A DNA stretch of 48,798 nucleotides from Paenibacillus sp. Marseille-Q4541 (GTDB lineage: Bacteria; Bacillota; Bacilli; Paenibacillales; Paenibacillaceae): NCBI RefSeq assembly GCF_018310695.1, contig NZ_JAGXCY010000033.1, positions 1 through 48,798 on the forward strand, in the 5' to 3' direction. The translations under genes were made by a program, and so were the position numbers. Below the pieces are notes generated by a model. That model had not been told where the DNA came from and ran no database searches. It was given only the letters and a program-made list of their open reading frames with translations. Below are positions 24,195 to 32,797 of the stretch, in pieces (position 1 is the first letter of the stretch; the number at the start of each line of letters is the position of its first letter).

Positions 24195-26252
24195 ATGCCA
24201 GAATCTGTAGATCAGTCAAAAAAGAAATTTTCTCGCACCAAAAAGGTTCTGAAATGGTTAGCAGGCTTAACCATACTGGGTCTTATATTTGCTGTTGTAC
24301 TTGTTGTTTATTTATACGCGACCAGTCTTCCTCTTGCAGATAATGACCGCAACTCCAGACTTTTTGATATTGATGGTGAAGTCATTGCCACGTTCTCACC
24401 CGGAGGTAAGGAATCCATACCTGTCAAGTTGGATCAAATCTCACCGGAGCTGACACAAGCTACCATTTCGGTAGAGGATCGAAAGTTCTACAAACATATT
24501 GGGTTTGACTTTAAGGGCGTGGCACGTGCCATCCTTGTAAATATAAAAGAGATGAATATGTCGCAGGGGGCCAGCACGATTACACAGCAACTGGCAAGGA
24601 ATTTGTACTTGTCCCATGAAAAGACATGGTCCAGAAAAATAAAAGAGGCCATCTATACGGTCCAACTCGAAATGAAATATACCAAAGATGAAATTTTGCA
24701 GATGTATCTTAATGAAATTTATTATGGTCATGGCGCCTATGGTGTTGAATCGGCTGCCCTGATGTATTTTGGCAAATCTGCAGCTGACTTAAGTCTGGCC
24801 GAAAGTGCCATGCTCGCCGGGATACCGAAAGGACCGACATATTACTCACCCTATAACGATATGAAAAAGGCCAAGGACCGGCAAAAAATCGTGCTAAGCT
24901 CCATGGTGGATACTGGAAATATTACACAACAACAAGCTGATGAGGCTTATAACGAGTTGCTTGATATCAAGCCGAAAAGTGAACCGAAAACGAATGAGAG
25001 GGCCTCCTATTTCCGTGACTATATTCGAAGTGTGGTTGTTGGTGAACTAGGAATTGATTCAGCCAAACTCGACCATGGTGGTCTTAACATCTACACCACC
25101 CTTGATATGCGGATGCAGGAAGCTGCTGAAGAGACAGTAGCTAAGGGGATGGATGCAAATAGCGATCTTGAGGTAGGCCTTTTGTCGATTGACCCGAGAA
25201 ACGGTCATGTTAAGGCAATGGTGGGCGGAACCGATTATAGATCCAGCCAGTATAACCATGCTCTTGCTGATAACAGACAGCCGGCGTCCTCTTTTAAACC
25301 GATTATGTATTTGAGTGCGATTTCTTCAAAACAGCTGACAGCGATCTCTAAGATGGATAGTAAACCAACCGTCTTCAAATATGATAATGATCGGAAAACG
25401 TATGAACCGAAAAACTTTGGTGATAAGTATCTTGGACCCATCGATATGAGAAAAGCAATCTCAGTCTCAGATAATATATACGCTGTAAGTACACTCATGC
25501 GGATTGGGACGGACCCTATTATTGAAATGGCCAAAAAACTAGGGATTACGAGCCCTCTTAACCCGGTTCCATCCTTGGCTCTCGGCACGTCACCCATCAG
25601 TCCTTTCGAAATGGCTTCTGCCTATTCGGTTCTCGCAAATGAGGGACTTCGTAATACACCCATAGCTGTACTGAAGATTACGGATGCGGCAGACAGAATT
25701 GTATATAAAGTGCCAGAACAAGCACCTGAACAAGTCGTAGACTCTGCTTCTGCTTACGTTGTGACAAGTCTGATGGAGAGCGTCTTTGATACAGGTGGAA
25801 CGGCTCACCGTGTAGCTGACAAGATCAAAAGACCGGTAGCTGGAAAAACAGGAACTACGAGTTCCGATGCTTGGCTTGTAGGCTATACGCCAGAATTATC
25901 TACTGCGGTATGGGTTGGATATGACAGTAATCAGGAGATTACAACCGCTGAAAGCCGGCGAGCTGCTCCTATTTTTGCAGAGTATATGGAAAAGGCACTG
26001 AAGAACGTTCCACCTAAAATATTCCCGGTTCCTGAAGGAGTGGTCAGCGTCTATATAGACCCTTCTACCGGTAAACTTGCTGGAGAAAACTGTGAAGGGC
26101 GCAGACTTGAAGTGTTCGTTCGCGGGACAGAGCCCACAGAATATTGCGAGGAACATGAAGCGGTACCGAACCCAGATCAAGAGAACGACGACATTCAGAA
26201 TGATCGAGACGATTCTTGGTGGGGCCATTTTAAACGTTGGTGGACTGAATAA
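24195..26252 (+). CDS. pbpG: Class A penicillin-binding protein (PbpG/PBP1 type)
   Basis: A bifunctional peptidoglycan synthase: glycosyltransferase then transpeptidase. The 685 residues comprise a short cytoplasmic N-terminus, one membrane anchor (22-43), a GT51 domain with catalytic Glu94 in EDRKFYKH and QGASTITQQL at 124-133, and a transpeptidase domain with SxxK at Ser365-Lys368, SDN at 425-427 and KTGT at 551-554. The tail is acidic and ends with a Trp-rich cluster. Its place next to ywhD, and its size, match B. subtilis PbpG (YwhE), a sporulation PBP, so the symbol rests partly on synteny. AAAGGAG lies 9 nt before the ATG. It diverges from mrpA. Confidence 0.92.
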   Translation: MPESVDQSKKKFSRTKKVLKWLAGLTILGLIFAVVLVVYLYATSLPLADNDRNSRLFDIDGEVIATFSPGGKESIPVKLDQISPELTQATISVEDRKFYKHIGFDFKGVARAILVNIKEMNMSQGASTITQQLARNLYLSHEKTWSRKIKEAIYTVQLEMKYTKDEILQMYLNEIYYGHGAYGVESAALMYFGKSAADLSLAESAMLAGIPKGPTYYSPYNDMKKAKDRQKIVLSSMVDTGNITQQQADEAYNELLDIKPKSEPKTNERASYFRDYIRSVVVGELGIDSAKLDHGGLNIYTTLDMRMQEAAEETVAKGMDANSDLEVGLLSIDPRNGHVKAMVGGTDYRSSQYNHALADNRQPASSFKPIMYLSAISSKQLTAISKMDSKPTVFKYDNDRKTYEPKNFGDKYLGPIDMRKAISVSDNIYAVSTLMRIGTDPIIEMAKKLGITSPLNPVPSLALGTSPISPFEMASAYSVLANEGLRNTPIAVLKITDAADRIVYKVPEQAPEQVVDSASAYVVTSLMESVFDTGGTAHRVADKIKRPVAGKTGTTSSDAWLVGYTPELSTAVWVGYDSNQEITTAESRRAAPIFAEYMEKALKNVPPKIFPVPEGVVSVYIDPSTGKLAGENCEGRRLEVFVRGTEPTEYCEEHEAVPNPDQENDDIQNDRDDSWWGHFKRWWTE

Positions 26253-26283
26253 GGACCCATTCGGCACAACGTTTACTATATAC

Positions 26284-26322
26284 AAAAAGAGGGTTTCGGC
26301 TAAATTGCCGAAACCCTCTTCG
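26284..26322. terminator. Bidirectional terminator, PBP / ywhD
   Basis: A perfect 13-bp stem AGAGGGTTTCGGC/GCCGAAACCCTCT with a 6-nt loop lies between the convergent PBP and ywhD genes. A-rich on one side and TCTT on the other. Confidence 0.9.
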
Positions 26323-26334
26323 TGTTATATGCGC

Positions 26335-26844
26335 TTAGTTGTTCTCAAGCGCTTGTTTAAGCTCTTCTGGTGTTGCATTCCACCAGTCTTCATTGTGGGA
26401 AATAAGAAGCTTTTTCAAAGCTGCCTTCTCTTCACTTCCAAGCTCATCCAACATAATGCGGCGCTTCATTGCATAATCCATTTTGTTTACATGATCGGCA
26501 AGAATTTTCCATCCGCGTTTTGCTTCCGTATCAATCCACATTTCGCATGCCGTTGCCCCAGCATACAACTGACCTTCCGGTGTACGGTCCACTGCTACCC
26601 ACACCAACCAGACCTGCCGACCATTCGGCACATCTGACTTCTCAGTAGAAAATTTAATGCCACGTTCTACTTTGCTCTTGGCATGCATTGCGCCAATATC
26701 AATTGTTGCAACTCCTCCATCAATAATGACAGGTGATACATTGTTCAAATCGATGGAGCCTGAGCCGAATCCTTTATGCTTACTCTTGCTGTTAACAATA
26801 TTTAAGGCAATCTGTTTTTTGCCGCTTTGTCCGCTTTGTTCCAT
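26335..26844 (-). CDS. ywhD: YwhD family protein
   Basis: A 169-residue soluble protein of the YwhD family, whose function is unknown. It is recognised from conserved segments (NIVNSKSKHKGFG, GSIDLNNVSPVIIDGG, GRQVWLVWVAVDR, EMWIDTEAKRGWK) and from its place beside pbpG, as in B. subtilis. It has no signal peptide or membrane helices. GGAGG lies about 9 nt before the ATG. It is monocistronic and convergent with the PBP gene. Confidence 0.9.
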   Translation of the reverse strand: MEQSGQSGKKQIALNIVNSKSKHKGFGSGSIDLNNVSPVIIDGGVATIDIGAMHAKSKVERGIKFSTEKSDVPNGRQVWLVWVAVDRTPEGQLYAGATACEMWIDTEAKRGWKILADHVNKMDYAMKRRIMLDELGSEEKAALKKLLISHNEDWWNATPEELKQALENN

Positions 26845-26948
26845 TTTTTATGGCCTCCAAAAGTTGATACCAATATTTTAACTAATATTTCTCTCGATGC
26901 AAACATATACATGCCTTAGATGCTTGTCAAGTGGGAGGTATTTAACGT

Positions 26949-28928
26949 ATGACCCCAGTTCGCGCGAAAATTTATCTATCCTCTGTTCTTGCTATTTGTG
27001 TCCTCGGTGGCACACTGCTGCTTAGTTTAAGCCAAGCTCCATCTACGCAGTCTACTCTTGCGCCGATAACGGGCAATATGAATGCCCCTGTACCTGCTCC
27101 CATTCAGGAAAGTGTACAGACGCCCCTCGCCGAGGTTCTTAGTGACCGAGTGGTTGAATATCACATTGATGTGCAATTAACAGAAGACCATGTTCTAAAA
27201 GGTACGTCCACCATGACGTGGACTCATCCGGGGGAAAAAACAGTAAGTGAGCTTTATTTTCATTTATATCCCAATGCGTTTGCCTCGGATGAGACAACCT
27301 TTATGAAAGAATCAGGCGGAAAACTCAGAGGTGATGCCATGCCAAAGGATGGCTATGGGTCCATGAAACTTACTGAGATTAAAACGACCGATGGCCTTTC
27401 TCTGCTCCATCGCATCCAGTATGTTCAACCCGATGATGGAAATGTAAATGATAAAAGCCTAGTGAAAGTCCGTTTACCAAAGCCAGTAAAAGGTGGGGAG
27501 TCCATTACCCTTAGTATGGCTTTCGAAGTCGATATGCCAAAAATATTTGCCCGTATGGGAACAGCAGATAACTTCGTTATGGCCGGACAGTGGTTTCCGA
27601 AACTGAGTGTTTATGAACCTGTTGGAACACGCAATCGGAAAACAGAAGGTTGGAATTTACATCAGTATCACGGCAACTCCGAATTCTACTCTGACTTTGG
27701 CATTTATAGCGTGCGTATCGCAGTACCTGATAATTATACCGTAGCAGCAACTGGATTCCCAACCAAACCTTACTTTAAACAGAATGGTCAACGGATCTAC
27801 CAATTCTATGCAGACGATGTACATGATTTTGCATGGGCCGCTTCCCCAGATTTTGTTGTTGTAGAAGAACCATTCTCTGCACCGAATGTTCCCGGAGTCC
27901 GAATTAAGCTTTATCTGGACCCAGCTCATGCTGATTTAAAAGACCGTTACCTTTATGCAGCCAAATCAGCGCTATCGAATTTCAGCAAATGGTATGGAAA
28001 ATACCCATATTCTACTCTATCCATTGTAGTACCACCCAAAGCCGGAAATGGAGCCGGAGGAATGGAGTATCCTACCCTCATCACAGCATTTGGTGCAGAT
28101 GAGACTTCTCCTGGGTATGAACTGGAACGTACCGTCATCCACGAAATAGGACATCAGTACTTTTACGGCATGATTGCAAGTAATGAATTTGAAGAGGCCT
28201 GGCTTGATGAGGCATTTACCTCTTACGCCGAGGATCGCCTGATGGAACAAGAGTATGGTCTAACACCTAATATTGCTTTGCAATCGGGCTATATTAGTTC
28301 ACCTGCCTCGCTCACCCAAGAAGCTTGGAAATATGATTCACAACAGGAGTATGCAGAAAATGTATATACCCGTGGAAAACTGATCCTACGCGCCATTGAA
28401 CAACAGATTGGCACCAAAAAAATGGACAAAGTGATGGCAACCTATGCTTCTAAATACCGTTTTAAACATCCTTCAACGAAAGATTTTCAGACGGTTGTCG
28501 AACAAGTTACCCGGAAGTCATGGGCCACCTTCTTCGACCAGTATGTATATAGTAATATGATGGCCGACTTTGCAGTGGATTCGATTTCGATTCAGGATAA
28601 AAGCACGGAAAAAGAGCCTAGCTTCATCTCCACAGTAAAAGTAACAAAAAAAGCTGGGGACTATACTGAGATCCCTGTCATATTCGCATTCAAGGATGGA
28701 CATCTGATCCGTAAAGTATGGAATGGTGAGAATGCAGAGATCATCTACAATCTCACGTACAAGGAACCTCTGGACTGGGTCATGGTAGATCCTTCTTACT
28801 CTATCGCCATTGAGAATAAGCACATCAACAATTATATGAGGGCAGAAGTAGATGAGAAAGTACAGACACGTTTCAATATCAGCATTACCAAACTGATTGA
28901 AGCACTGCTTGGAAGTCTGTCATGGTGA
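26949..28928 (+). CDS. M1 family (gluzincin) metallopeptidase, secreted or membrane-anchored
   Basis: A 659-residue zinc metallopeptidase of the M1/aminopeptidase N class. An N-terminal hydrophobic segment (about 8-29) acts as signal peptide or anchor, so the catalytic part should be outside the membrane. The zinc site is HEIGH at 398-402 with the third ligand Glu421 (WLDEAFTSY), and the substrate-side exopeptidase motif appears as GGMEYP at 370-375, a variant of GxMEN. The substrate is not predictable. GGGAGG lies about 10 nt before the ATG. A membrane protein gene follows 10 nt after its stop, so they probably form an operon. Confidence 0.92.
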   Translation: MTPVRAKIYLSSVLAICVLGGTLLLSLSQAPSTQSTLAPITGNMNAPVPAPIQESVQTPLAEVLSDRVVEYHIDVQLTEDHVLKGTSTMTWTHPGEKTVSELYFHLYPNAFASDETTFMKESGGKLRGDAMPKDGYGSMKLTEIKTTDGLSLLHRIQYVQPDDGNVNDKSLVKVRLPKPVKGGESITLSMAFEVDMPKIFARMGTADNFVMAGQWFPKLSVYEPVGTRNRKTEGWNLHQYHGNSEFYSDFGIYSVRIAVPDNYTVAATGFPTKPYFKQNGQRIYQFYADDVHDFAWAASPDFVVVEEPFSAPNVPGVRIKLYLDPAHADLKDRYLYAAKSALSNFSKWYGKYPYSTLSIVVPPKAGNGAGGMEYPTLITAFGADETSPGYELERTVIHEIGHQYFYGMIASNEFEEAWLDEAFTSYAEDRLMEQEYGLTPNIALQSGYISSPASLTQEAWKYDSQQEYAENVYTRGKLILRAIEQQIGTKKMDKVMATYASKYRFKHPSTKDFQTVVEQVTRKSWATFFDQYVYSNMMADFAVDSISIQDKSTEKEPSFISTVKVTKKAGDYTEIPVIFAFKDGHLIRKVWNGENAEIIYNLTYKEPLDWVMVDPSYSIAIENKHINNYMRAEVDEKVQTRFNISITKLIEALLGSLSW

Positions 28929-28938
28929 GGTGTATTCG

Positions 28939-29769
28939 ATGAAGGTTTATTTATCCGAAGGATTCAAACATGTGAAGGATCACTATTTTATCGTTCTGTT
29001 CCTCTTTTTATACCAGTTAGTCTGGGGGATGTTCCTGTACAAAATCGTCGCATCGGCAGTAGTTCCGCTGTTAATGCGGTATCCCAATCCTCCCCCTCAT
29101 GAACTGAGCAAAGTACTGTTCTGGATGGAAGGACAACTCAGCTTGTCCTCTAGTCCGCTCGTACACCAATATGCCTGGCTGCTCGTCCTCATGTTCCTAA
29201 TCCGGATGCTCATGACGCCTCTCATTCGTGCAGGATTACTTCATAGCCTTCATGATCAAGAGAATACAGCAAAAGGTTTTGCATTTTTCCAAGGCATGAA
29301 ACGGCACTGGAAGAAAACATCTCTGCTCTATTTAATAGAAATCATACTGTTACTTCTTCCTGCCTACTGGATTGTTCCGGTCACGCTCCCGACACTCATC
29401 ACGGCCGTTTACAATCTTCCTGCTCTCGTCAAAATCATTCCTTACCTTGCCTTATGGCTAATCTACGGATATATAGTGAAACAGCTGTTACTTTACTTGC
29501 AATTTGGACTAACGGGAAAACATAGTACTTCGGGGTCCATTTGGATCTGCATACGTTATGCAATTCCCGTCACTCTTATCGCTCTCCTGCTAGGTTTCAT
29601 CACACTCACCTTGTTCGGATCCTTTACTGCTGCTTCTCTGATCTGGACTGGACTTCTGTCCCTGATACTTCAGCAGTCCTATCATCTGATTCGATCCATT
29701 ATGAATGTATGGAAGATATGCTCCCATTTCAGCCTGTGGAATTCCAAAAATATTTCTGATAACAACTAG
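28939..29769 (+). CDS. Polytopic membrane protein of unknown function
   Basis: I do not recognise this 276-residue protein. It has about six hydrophobic segments (near 15-45, 85-110, 133-155, 170-195, 205-230 and 232-250), joined by short basic loops, and no catalytic motif. The overall layout recalls small channel-like or DUF975-type membrane proteins, but that is only a resemblance. The ATG at 28939 has GAGG 8 nt upstream; the longer open frame overlaps the peptidase end and lacks a site. It starts 10 nt after the M1 peptidase stop and is followed by a strong terminator, so it may work with or anchor that enzyme. Confidence 0.82.
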   Translation: MKVYLSEGFKHVKDHYFIVLFLFLYQLVWGMFLYKIVASAVVPLLMRYPNPPPHELSKVLFWMEGQLSLSSSPLVHQYAWLLVLMFLIRMLMTPLIRAGLLHSLHDQENTAKGFAFFQGMKRHWKKTSLLYLIEIILLLLPAYWIVPVTLPTLITAVYNLPALVKIIPYLALWLIYGYIVKQLLLYLQFGLTGKHSTSGSIWICIRYAIPVTLIALLLGFITLTLFGSFTAASLIWTGLLSLILQQSYHLIRSIMNVWKICSHFSLWNSKNISDNN

Positions 29770-29800
29770 AAATAAAAACTACTTCAATTCCTACAATAAT

Positions 29801-29840
29801 ACAAGCCTCGCTCTTTATTTTGAGCCAGGCTTGTTTTTTG
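29801..29840 (+). terminator. Terminator after the M1 peptidase operon
   Basis: A 13-bp stem with one mismatch (ACAAGCCT..GCTC with GAGC..AGGCTTGT) is followed by six Ts, 32 bp past the membrane-protein stop. Confidence 0.92.
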
Positions 29841-29989
29841 TAGTTTTTCCATGAAAAACAATTGCCAAATTTACACATATTCTGTTACAATAAGCCCAGA
29901 ACATGTAGTAACAACTTTGTAATCTATTGTAACTAAATTATCCAAGCCTTATCTTACATAGTAGTTTTATTGTTATTAACTAAGTTATA

Positions 29990-30140
29990 ACGTCGTCTTT
30001 CACAGGTACACATCATCAGACAGCCAAATTCCTGGTACCTGGGAAGCGGGGGAACCATATTATGGGTGAATTGATCTCGAAACAGAGTGATCATAGGGGA
30101 ACCTTCTACCGAATCCTTAAGCTAACCTCGCAGGCATTGG
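29990..30140 (+). promoter_or_regulatory. c-di-AMP riboswitch (ydaO/yuaA family)
   Basis: The segment has the core signatures of the ydaO/yuaA aptamer in order: AAGCGGGGGAACCA (about 30043-30056), GGGTGAATTGATC (30064 onward) and the 3' block CCGAATCC..AAGCTAACCTCGCAGGC (about 30108-30135). Members of this class bind cyclic di-AMP and turn genes off, mostly those for cell-wall hydrolases and potassium transport. Here it stands directly before an NlpC/P60 gene. The 3' boundary runs into that gene's AAGGAG ribosome-binding site (30141-30146) and a T-run (30150-30157), so it could act by terminator formation or by hiding the ribosome-binding site. Confidence 0.93.
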
Positions 30141-30155
30141 AAGGAGTTTATTTTT

Positions 30156-30623
30156 TTGAAAAAGACACTAACTGCTGCAGCACTAAGTCTTGCTATCGCG
30201 CTATCCATCGGAACAGGAAGTGCTTTTGCGGATTCCAAAATGGACAAGGTTATTGAAAGTACCGAGGGAACAGAATATAAATACGGCGGGACTACACTTA
30301 GTGGTTTTGATTGCTCCGGATTCACGATGTATGTATTCGAGAAGCTCGGCATCGATTTGCCAAGACAATCTGGATCACAGTTTAACATGGGTAAAGAAGT
30401 TTCCCGTTCCGATATCAGATCTGGAGACCTTGTATTCTTTAACACAAGCGGTAAAGGAGTATCCCATGTTGGTATTTTTGTAGGAGATGGTAAGTTTGCA
30501 CATGCTTCTACTTCTAAAGGTGTTACTATCAGCAAGCTTGACGAAAGTTATTATGCAAAACGCTATGTTGGTGCTAAACGAATCATGAGTACAGAACAGT
30601 TTGAGACAGCTACTATTGAGTAA
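30156..30623 (+). CDS. NlpC/P60 family cell-wall hydrolase
   Basis: A secreted peptidoglycan endopeptidase, probably cutting gamma-D-Glu-meso-DAP bonds. The 155 residues comprise a signal peptide (1-25, cut after SAFA) and one NlpC/P60 domain with Cys53 (GFDCSGF), His104 (SHVGIFVG) and His116 (FAHAS). There is no SH3 or LysM domain, so targeting must come from the catalytic domain or charge. The start is TTG; AAGGAG lies about 9 nt upstream. It sits under the c-di-AMP riboswitch and ends at a strong terminator, so it is a single-gene riboswitch target. Confidence 0.94.
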   Translation: MKKTLTAAALSLAIALSIGTGSAFADSKMDKVIESTEGTEYKYGGTTLSGFDCSGFTMYVFEKLGIDLPRQSGSQFNMGKEVSRSDIRSGDLVFFNTSGKGVSHVGIFVGDGKFAHASTSKGVTISKLDESYYAKRYVGAKRIMSTEQFETATIE

Positions 30624-30648
30624 GTAGCGTTATATATCATTACCCAGA

Positions 30649-30703
30649 GAACTCACATTTGACTACTTTTTCCACAGAGTAGTCGAGTGTGAGTTCTTTT
30701 TTT
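30649..30703 (+). terminator. Terminator of the NlpC/P60 gene
   Basis: A long stem GAACTCACA/TGTGAGTTC with an inner GACTACT/AGTAGTC helix is followed by seven Ts, 26 bp past the stop. Confidence 0.93.
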
Positions 30704-30793
30704 GCCTGCGATGCACTGGAAAGTGCTTGCCCCTACTCCGTCTGTACCTGTAGAGTGTTAGAAGAGATGAAACTTATGTAGAGGAGAATTAAT

Positions 30794-31297
30794 ATGACAC
30801 AGGCTAATATCGTTTTCCGAGTCATGCCCATGACGGAGGAGCAGGCAGCGGAGATAAGCACCTGGCAGTACGATCCTCCCTATAACATCTATGGATGGTT
30901 GCCATGGGATCAGATGAAAGCACTAGAGATTGAGTTTGGAGACCCTAATATAAGGGCTCGTCAGTATCTCTCCGTACTAATTGAACAAGATGAACCTGTA
31001 TTATGCGGATTTGCTCAACTATTCCCAATGGAAGGAGTCACCCGTCTGGGCCTTGGCATGCGACCCTCTTTGTGTGGCAACGGGCATGGTACAGCTTTTG
31101 TGTCTTCTATCGTACATGAGGCTAAGCAAAGAAACCCAGGCCATATCATTGATCTGGAGGTATTAACCTGGAATACAAGAGCCATTCGGGCTTACGAAAA
31201 AGCAGGGTTTATCATTGATGATACTTATGAACGGTTAACTCCAGATGGCTCGAAGCTATTCCATTGCATGATTTATGAAGGAACCGATCAAATTTAG
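30794..31297 (+). CDS. GNAT family N-acetyltransferase
   Basis: A 167-residue acetyltransferase of the GNAT fold; substrate unknown. The acetyl-CoA-binding stretch is visible as MRPSLCGNGHGTAF, followed by the helix with IDLEVLTWNTRAIRAYEKAGF, the usual motif A/B region. It has no signal or membrane segment. GAGGAG lies about 7 nt before the ATG. It stands alone between the NlpC/P60 terminator and the cytochrome gene; no terminator was seen behind it. Confidence 0.88.
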   Translation: MTQANIVFRVMPMTEEQAAEISTWQYDPPYNIYGWLPWDQMKALEIEFGDPNIRARQYLSVLIEQDEPVLCGFAQLFPMEGVTRLGLGMRPSLCGNGHGTAFVSSIVHEAKQRNPGHIIDLEVLTWNTRAIRAYEKAGFIIDDTYERLTPDGSKLFHCMIYEGTDQI

Positions 31298-31410
31298 GGA
31301 TGTTTGTCTCTTCTCACTTTTGTTTAAATATTTACCATAAAATACTATGAAGCTGAAGCCGGTTCCATTATAATAAACTAAGGATTGTACATAGTAGGAG
31401 GACACAACAA

Positions 31411-31776
31411 ATGAAGAAATGGATCATGAGCGGATTGTTTTTCTTCGCTTGCACTTTTGCCCTCGTGTTAATGTTTACGGTGCCAGGAAGAGATCATGAA
31501 GCTGCAGAAGAAGCTGGACCAGTAATGCCCCAGGTGACCTTGGATGCAGCAAGCGCCGAAGAAAAGGCAAAAGCCAGTTGTATTACTTGTCACGGGAACC
31601 AGCTTGAAGGAGGGGTCGGTCCTTCCTTGCAAACGGTTGGTGCTGAATTAAATGCTGAGCAAATCTATAAAACGATTACCAAAGGTAAAGGCGGCGGCAA
31701 AATGCCTGCTTTTGAGGGAAAACTTTCAGAAGAAGAAATAGCAAACCTTGCTCTCTGGTTAGCTGAGAAGAAGTAA
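31411..31776 (+). CDS. Membrane-anchored cytochrome c (c550/CccA-like)
   Basis: A 121-residue small cytochrome c. An uncleaved-looking N-terminal helix (4-24) would hold it on the outer face of the membrane. The haem is bound covalently at CITCH (57-61), with Met98 in GGKMPAF as the distal ligand. Length and layout resemble B. subtilis cytochrome c550 (CccA). The Cys at 14 lies inside the hydrophobic stretch but the preceding residues do not form a good lipobox. AGGAGG lies about 9 nt before the ATG, and a TATAAT at about 31370 may belong to its promoter. Confidence 0.92.
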   Translation: MKKWIMSGLFFFACTFALVLMFTVPGRDHEAAEEAGPVMPQVTLDAASAEEKAKASCITCHGNQLEGGVGPSLQTVGAELNAEQIYKTITKGKGGGKMPAFEGKLSEEEIANLALWLAEKK

Positions 31777-31778
31777 AA

Positions 31779-31830
31779 TAAAAACACGCCTTTGCTTTCT
31801 CCCTGAAGAGAAGTCATAAGGCGTGTTTTC
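31779..31830. terminator. Bidirectional terminator, cytochrome c / phhB
   Basis: A 12-bp inverted repeat AAAACACGCCTT/AAGGCGTGTTTT with a 25-nt loop lies between the convergent cytochrome c and phhB genes. T-runs are present on both strands. Confidence 0.8.
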
Positions 31831-31839
31831 GTCGTTCCA

Positions 31840-32136
31840 TTAAACTTGCATCATTTTGTCGTAAGCTTCGTTATATTGCTGCGCTTCTTTGATATCAATA
31901 GCAGTGATCCCTCCATCATCCCATGAAGTGAGTCTTAATGTCACTACTTTATGGTCAATGGTTATGAAGGGGTGATGATTAAACGCCTCGGAGATCAAAC
32001 CTACTTCATCCACAAAAGCAATACCTTTCATAAAGTTGGTAAATGTGAATTTACGGACGATCCACCGTCCTTCTTCGTAATCCCAACCTTCGAGTTTATC
32101 GAGATGAGCTTCTACTTCCTCTTGCGTAAAGACCAT
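31840..32136 (-). CDS. phhB: 4a-hydroxytetrahydrobiopterin dehydratase
   Basis: Pterin-4a-carbinolamine dehydratase, which regenerates quinonoid dihydropterin after aromatic-amino-acid hydroxylation. The 98-residue size fits, and the active-site pattern is present as EAFNHHP (50-56), His62 and SWDDGG (71-76). No phenylalanine hydroxylase is in the window; many bacteria carry the protein without one, where it may act on folate-type pterins. GGGAGG lies about 12 nt upstream of the ATG. It converges with the cytochrome c gene. Confidence 0.9.
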   Translation of the reverse strand: MVFTQEEVEAHLDKLEGWDYEEGRWIVRKFTFTNFMKGIAFVDEVGLISEAFNHHPFITIDHKVVTLRLTSWDDGGITAIDIKEAQQYNEAYDKMMQV

Positions 32137-32216
32137 CGTTAAATCTAACCTCCCCTAATCAAAAAACGTATCCATTTCAGCATGCCCGGTGCCTCTTTAG
32201 ATACCCTATTACCTCA

Positions 32217-32298
32217 GGCTTAAAATAGAGCTTATATTGTAAACTCTATTTTAAGCCTATCGCTTTATAAGATTGAGCCGTTCGCTTCCCGAACGGCT
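32217..32298. repeat. Two adjacent perfect inverted repeats
   Basis: GGCTTAAAATAGAG (32217-32230) and its exact complement (32244-32257) form a 14-bp stem with a 13-nt loop. At about 32278-32298 a second hairpin AGCCGTTCG/CGAACGGCT follows. Neither has a strong T-run in the minus direction. They lie downstream of the 32357-32650 gene and may end its transcription; their origin is unclear. Confidence 0.55.
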
Positions 32299-32356
32299 TT
32301 ATTCGTGTTCCATCTTATCACGGAAGCAGTCTTAAATCCAGTTGCATACACTCCCT

Positions 32357-32650
32357 TTAAATAAGAGAGACAAAGTCGAGTTCATCATCACCAATAAGAA
32401 TGTTTAGACGGTGGAGATCCTGGTCATGAATAACAACCCCACTTCCTACTGCGATCATTTTTTCTGCACCCAGTGCGTAGAACAAATCTTCAGCGAGTGC
32501 CTCATCTACCTCTAGTCGATCTTTATCCTCCAGCCTAGCCCAGTCCTCTTCCTCCATTTCGAAGAAAGTATACCGATCCGGTATTTTTCCGACGGCCTTT
32601 ATTAAATCTTGTAATATGTCATTATACTCGCGTCCATGTTTTACGCCCAT
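32357..32650 (-). CDS. Hypothetical acidic cytosolic protein
   Basis: I do not recognise this protein of 97 residues. It is acidic, with about a quarter Asp/Glu (e.g. FFEMEEEDWARLEDKDRLEV), soluble, and ends in alternating hydrophobic stretches (MIAVGSGVVIHDQ, LNILIGDDELDFVSLI), suggesting a small alpha-beta fold. The ATG at 32650 is taken because GGAG lies 11 nt upstream; an in-frame GTG four codons earlier overlaps that site. It is monocistronic and opposite to motAB. Codon use looks like its neighbours, so it is likely a real gene. Confidence 0.7.
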   Translation of the reverse strand: MGVKHGREYNDILQDLIKAVGKIPDRYTFFEMEEEDWARLEDKDRLEVDEALAEDLFYALGAEKMIAVGSGVVIHDQDLHRLNILIGDDELDFVSLI

Positions 32651-32797
32651 TTGAATATTCACTCCATTTCCATATCATGGTTCCATTATACCGAAAATAA
32701 ACCTTCATAAAAATGAATCACATGTCGATAAATAAAATAAATGAGCCGGATGTCTCAATGAATGGATTCAGATTAAATCTCACGGATGAGGTGTATG

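Noticed and set aside
32700..32797. Sigma-D promoter for motAB
   Set aside because: GTCGATAA and GCCGGATG resemble the sigma-D -10, but the nearest TAAA lies 12 bp upstream in both cases instead of about 15.
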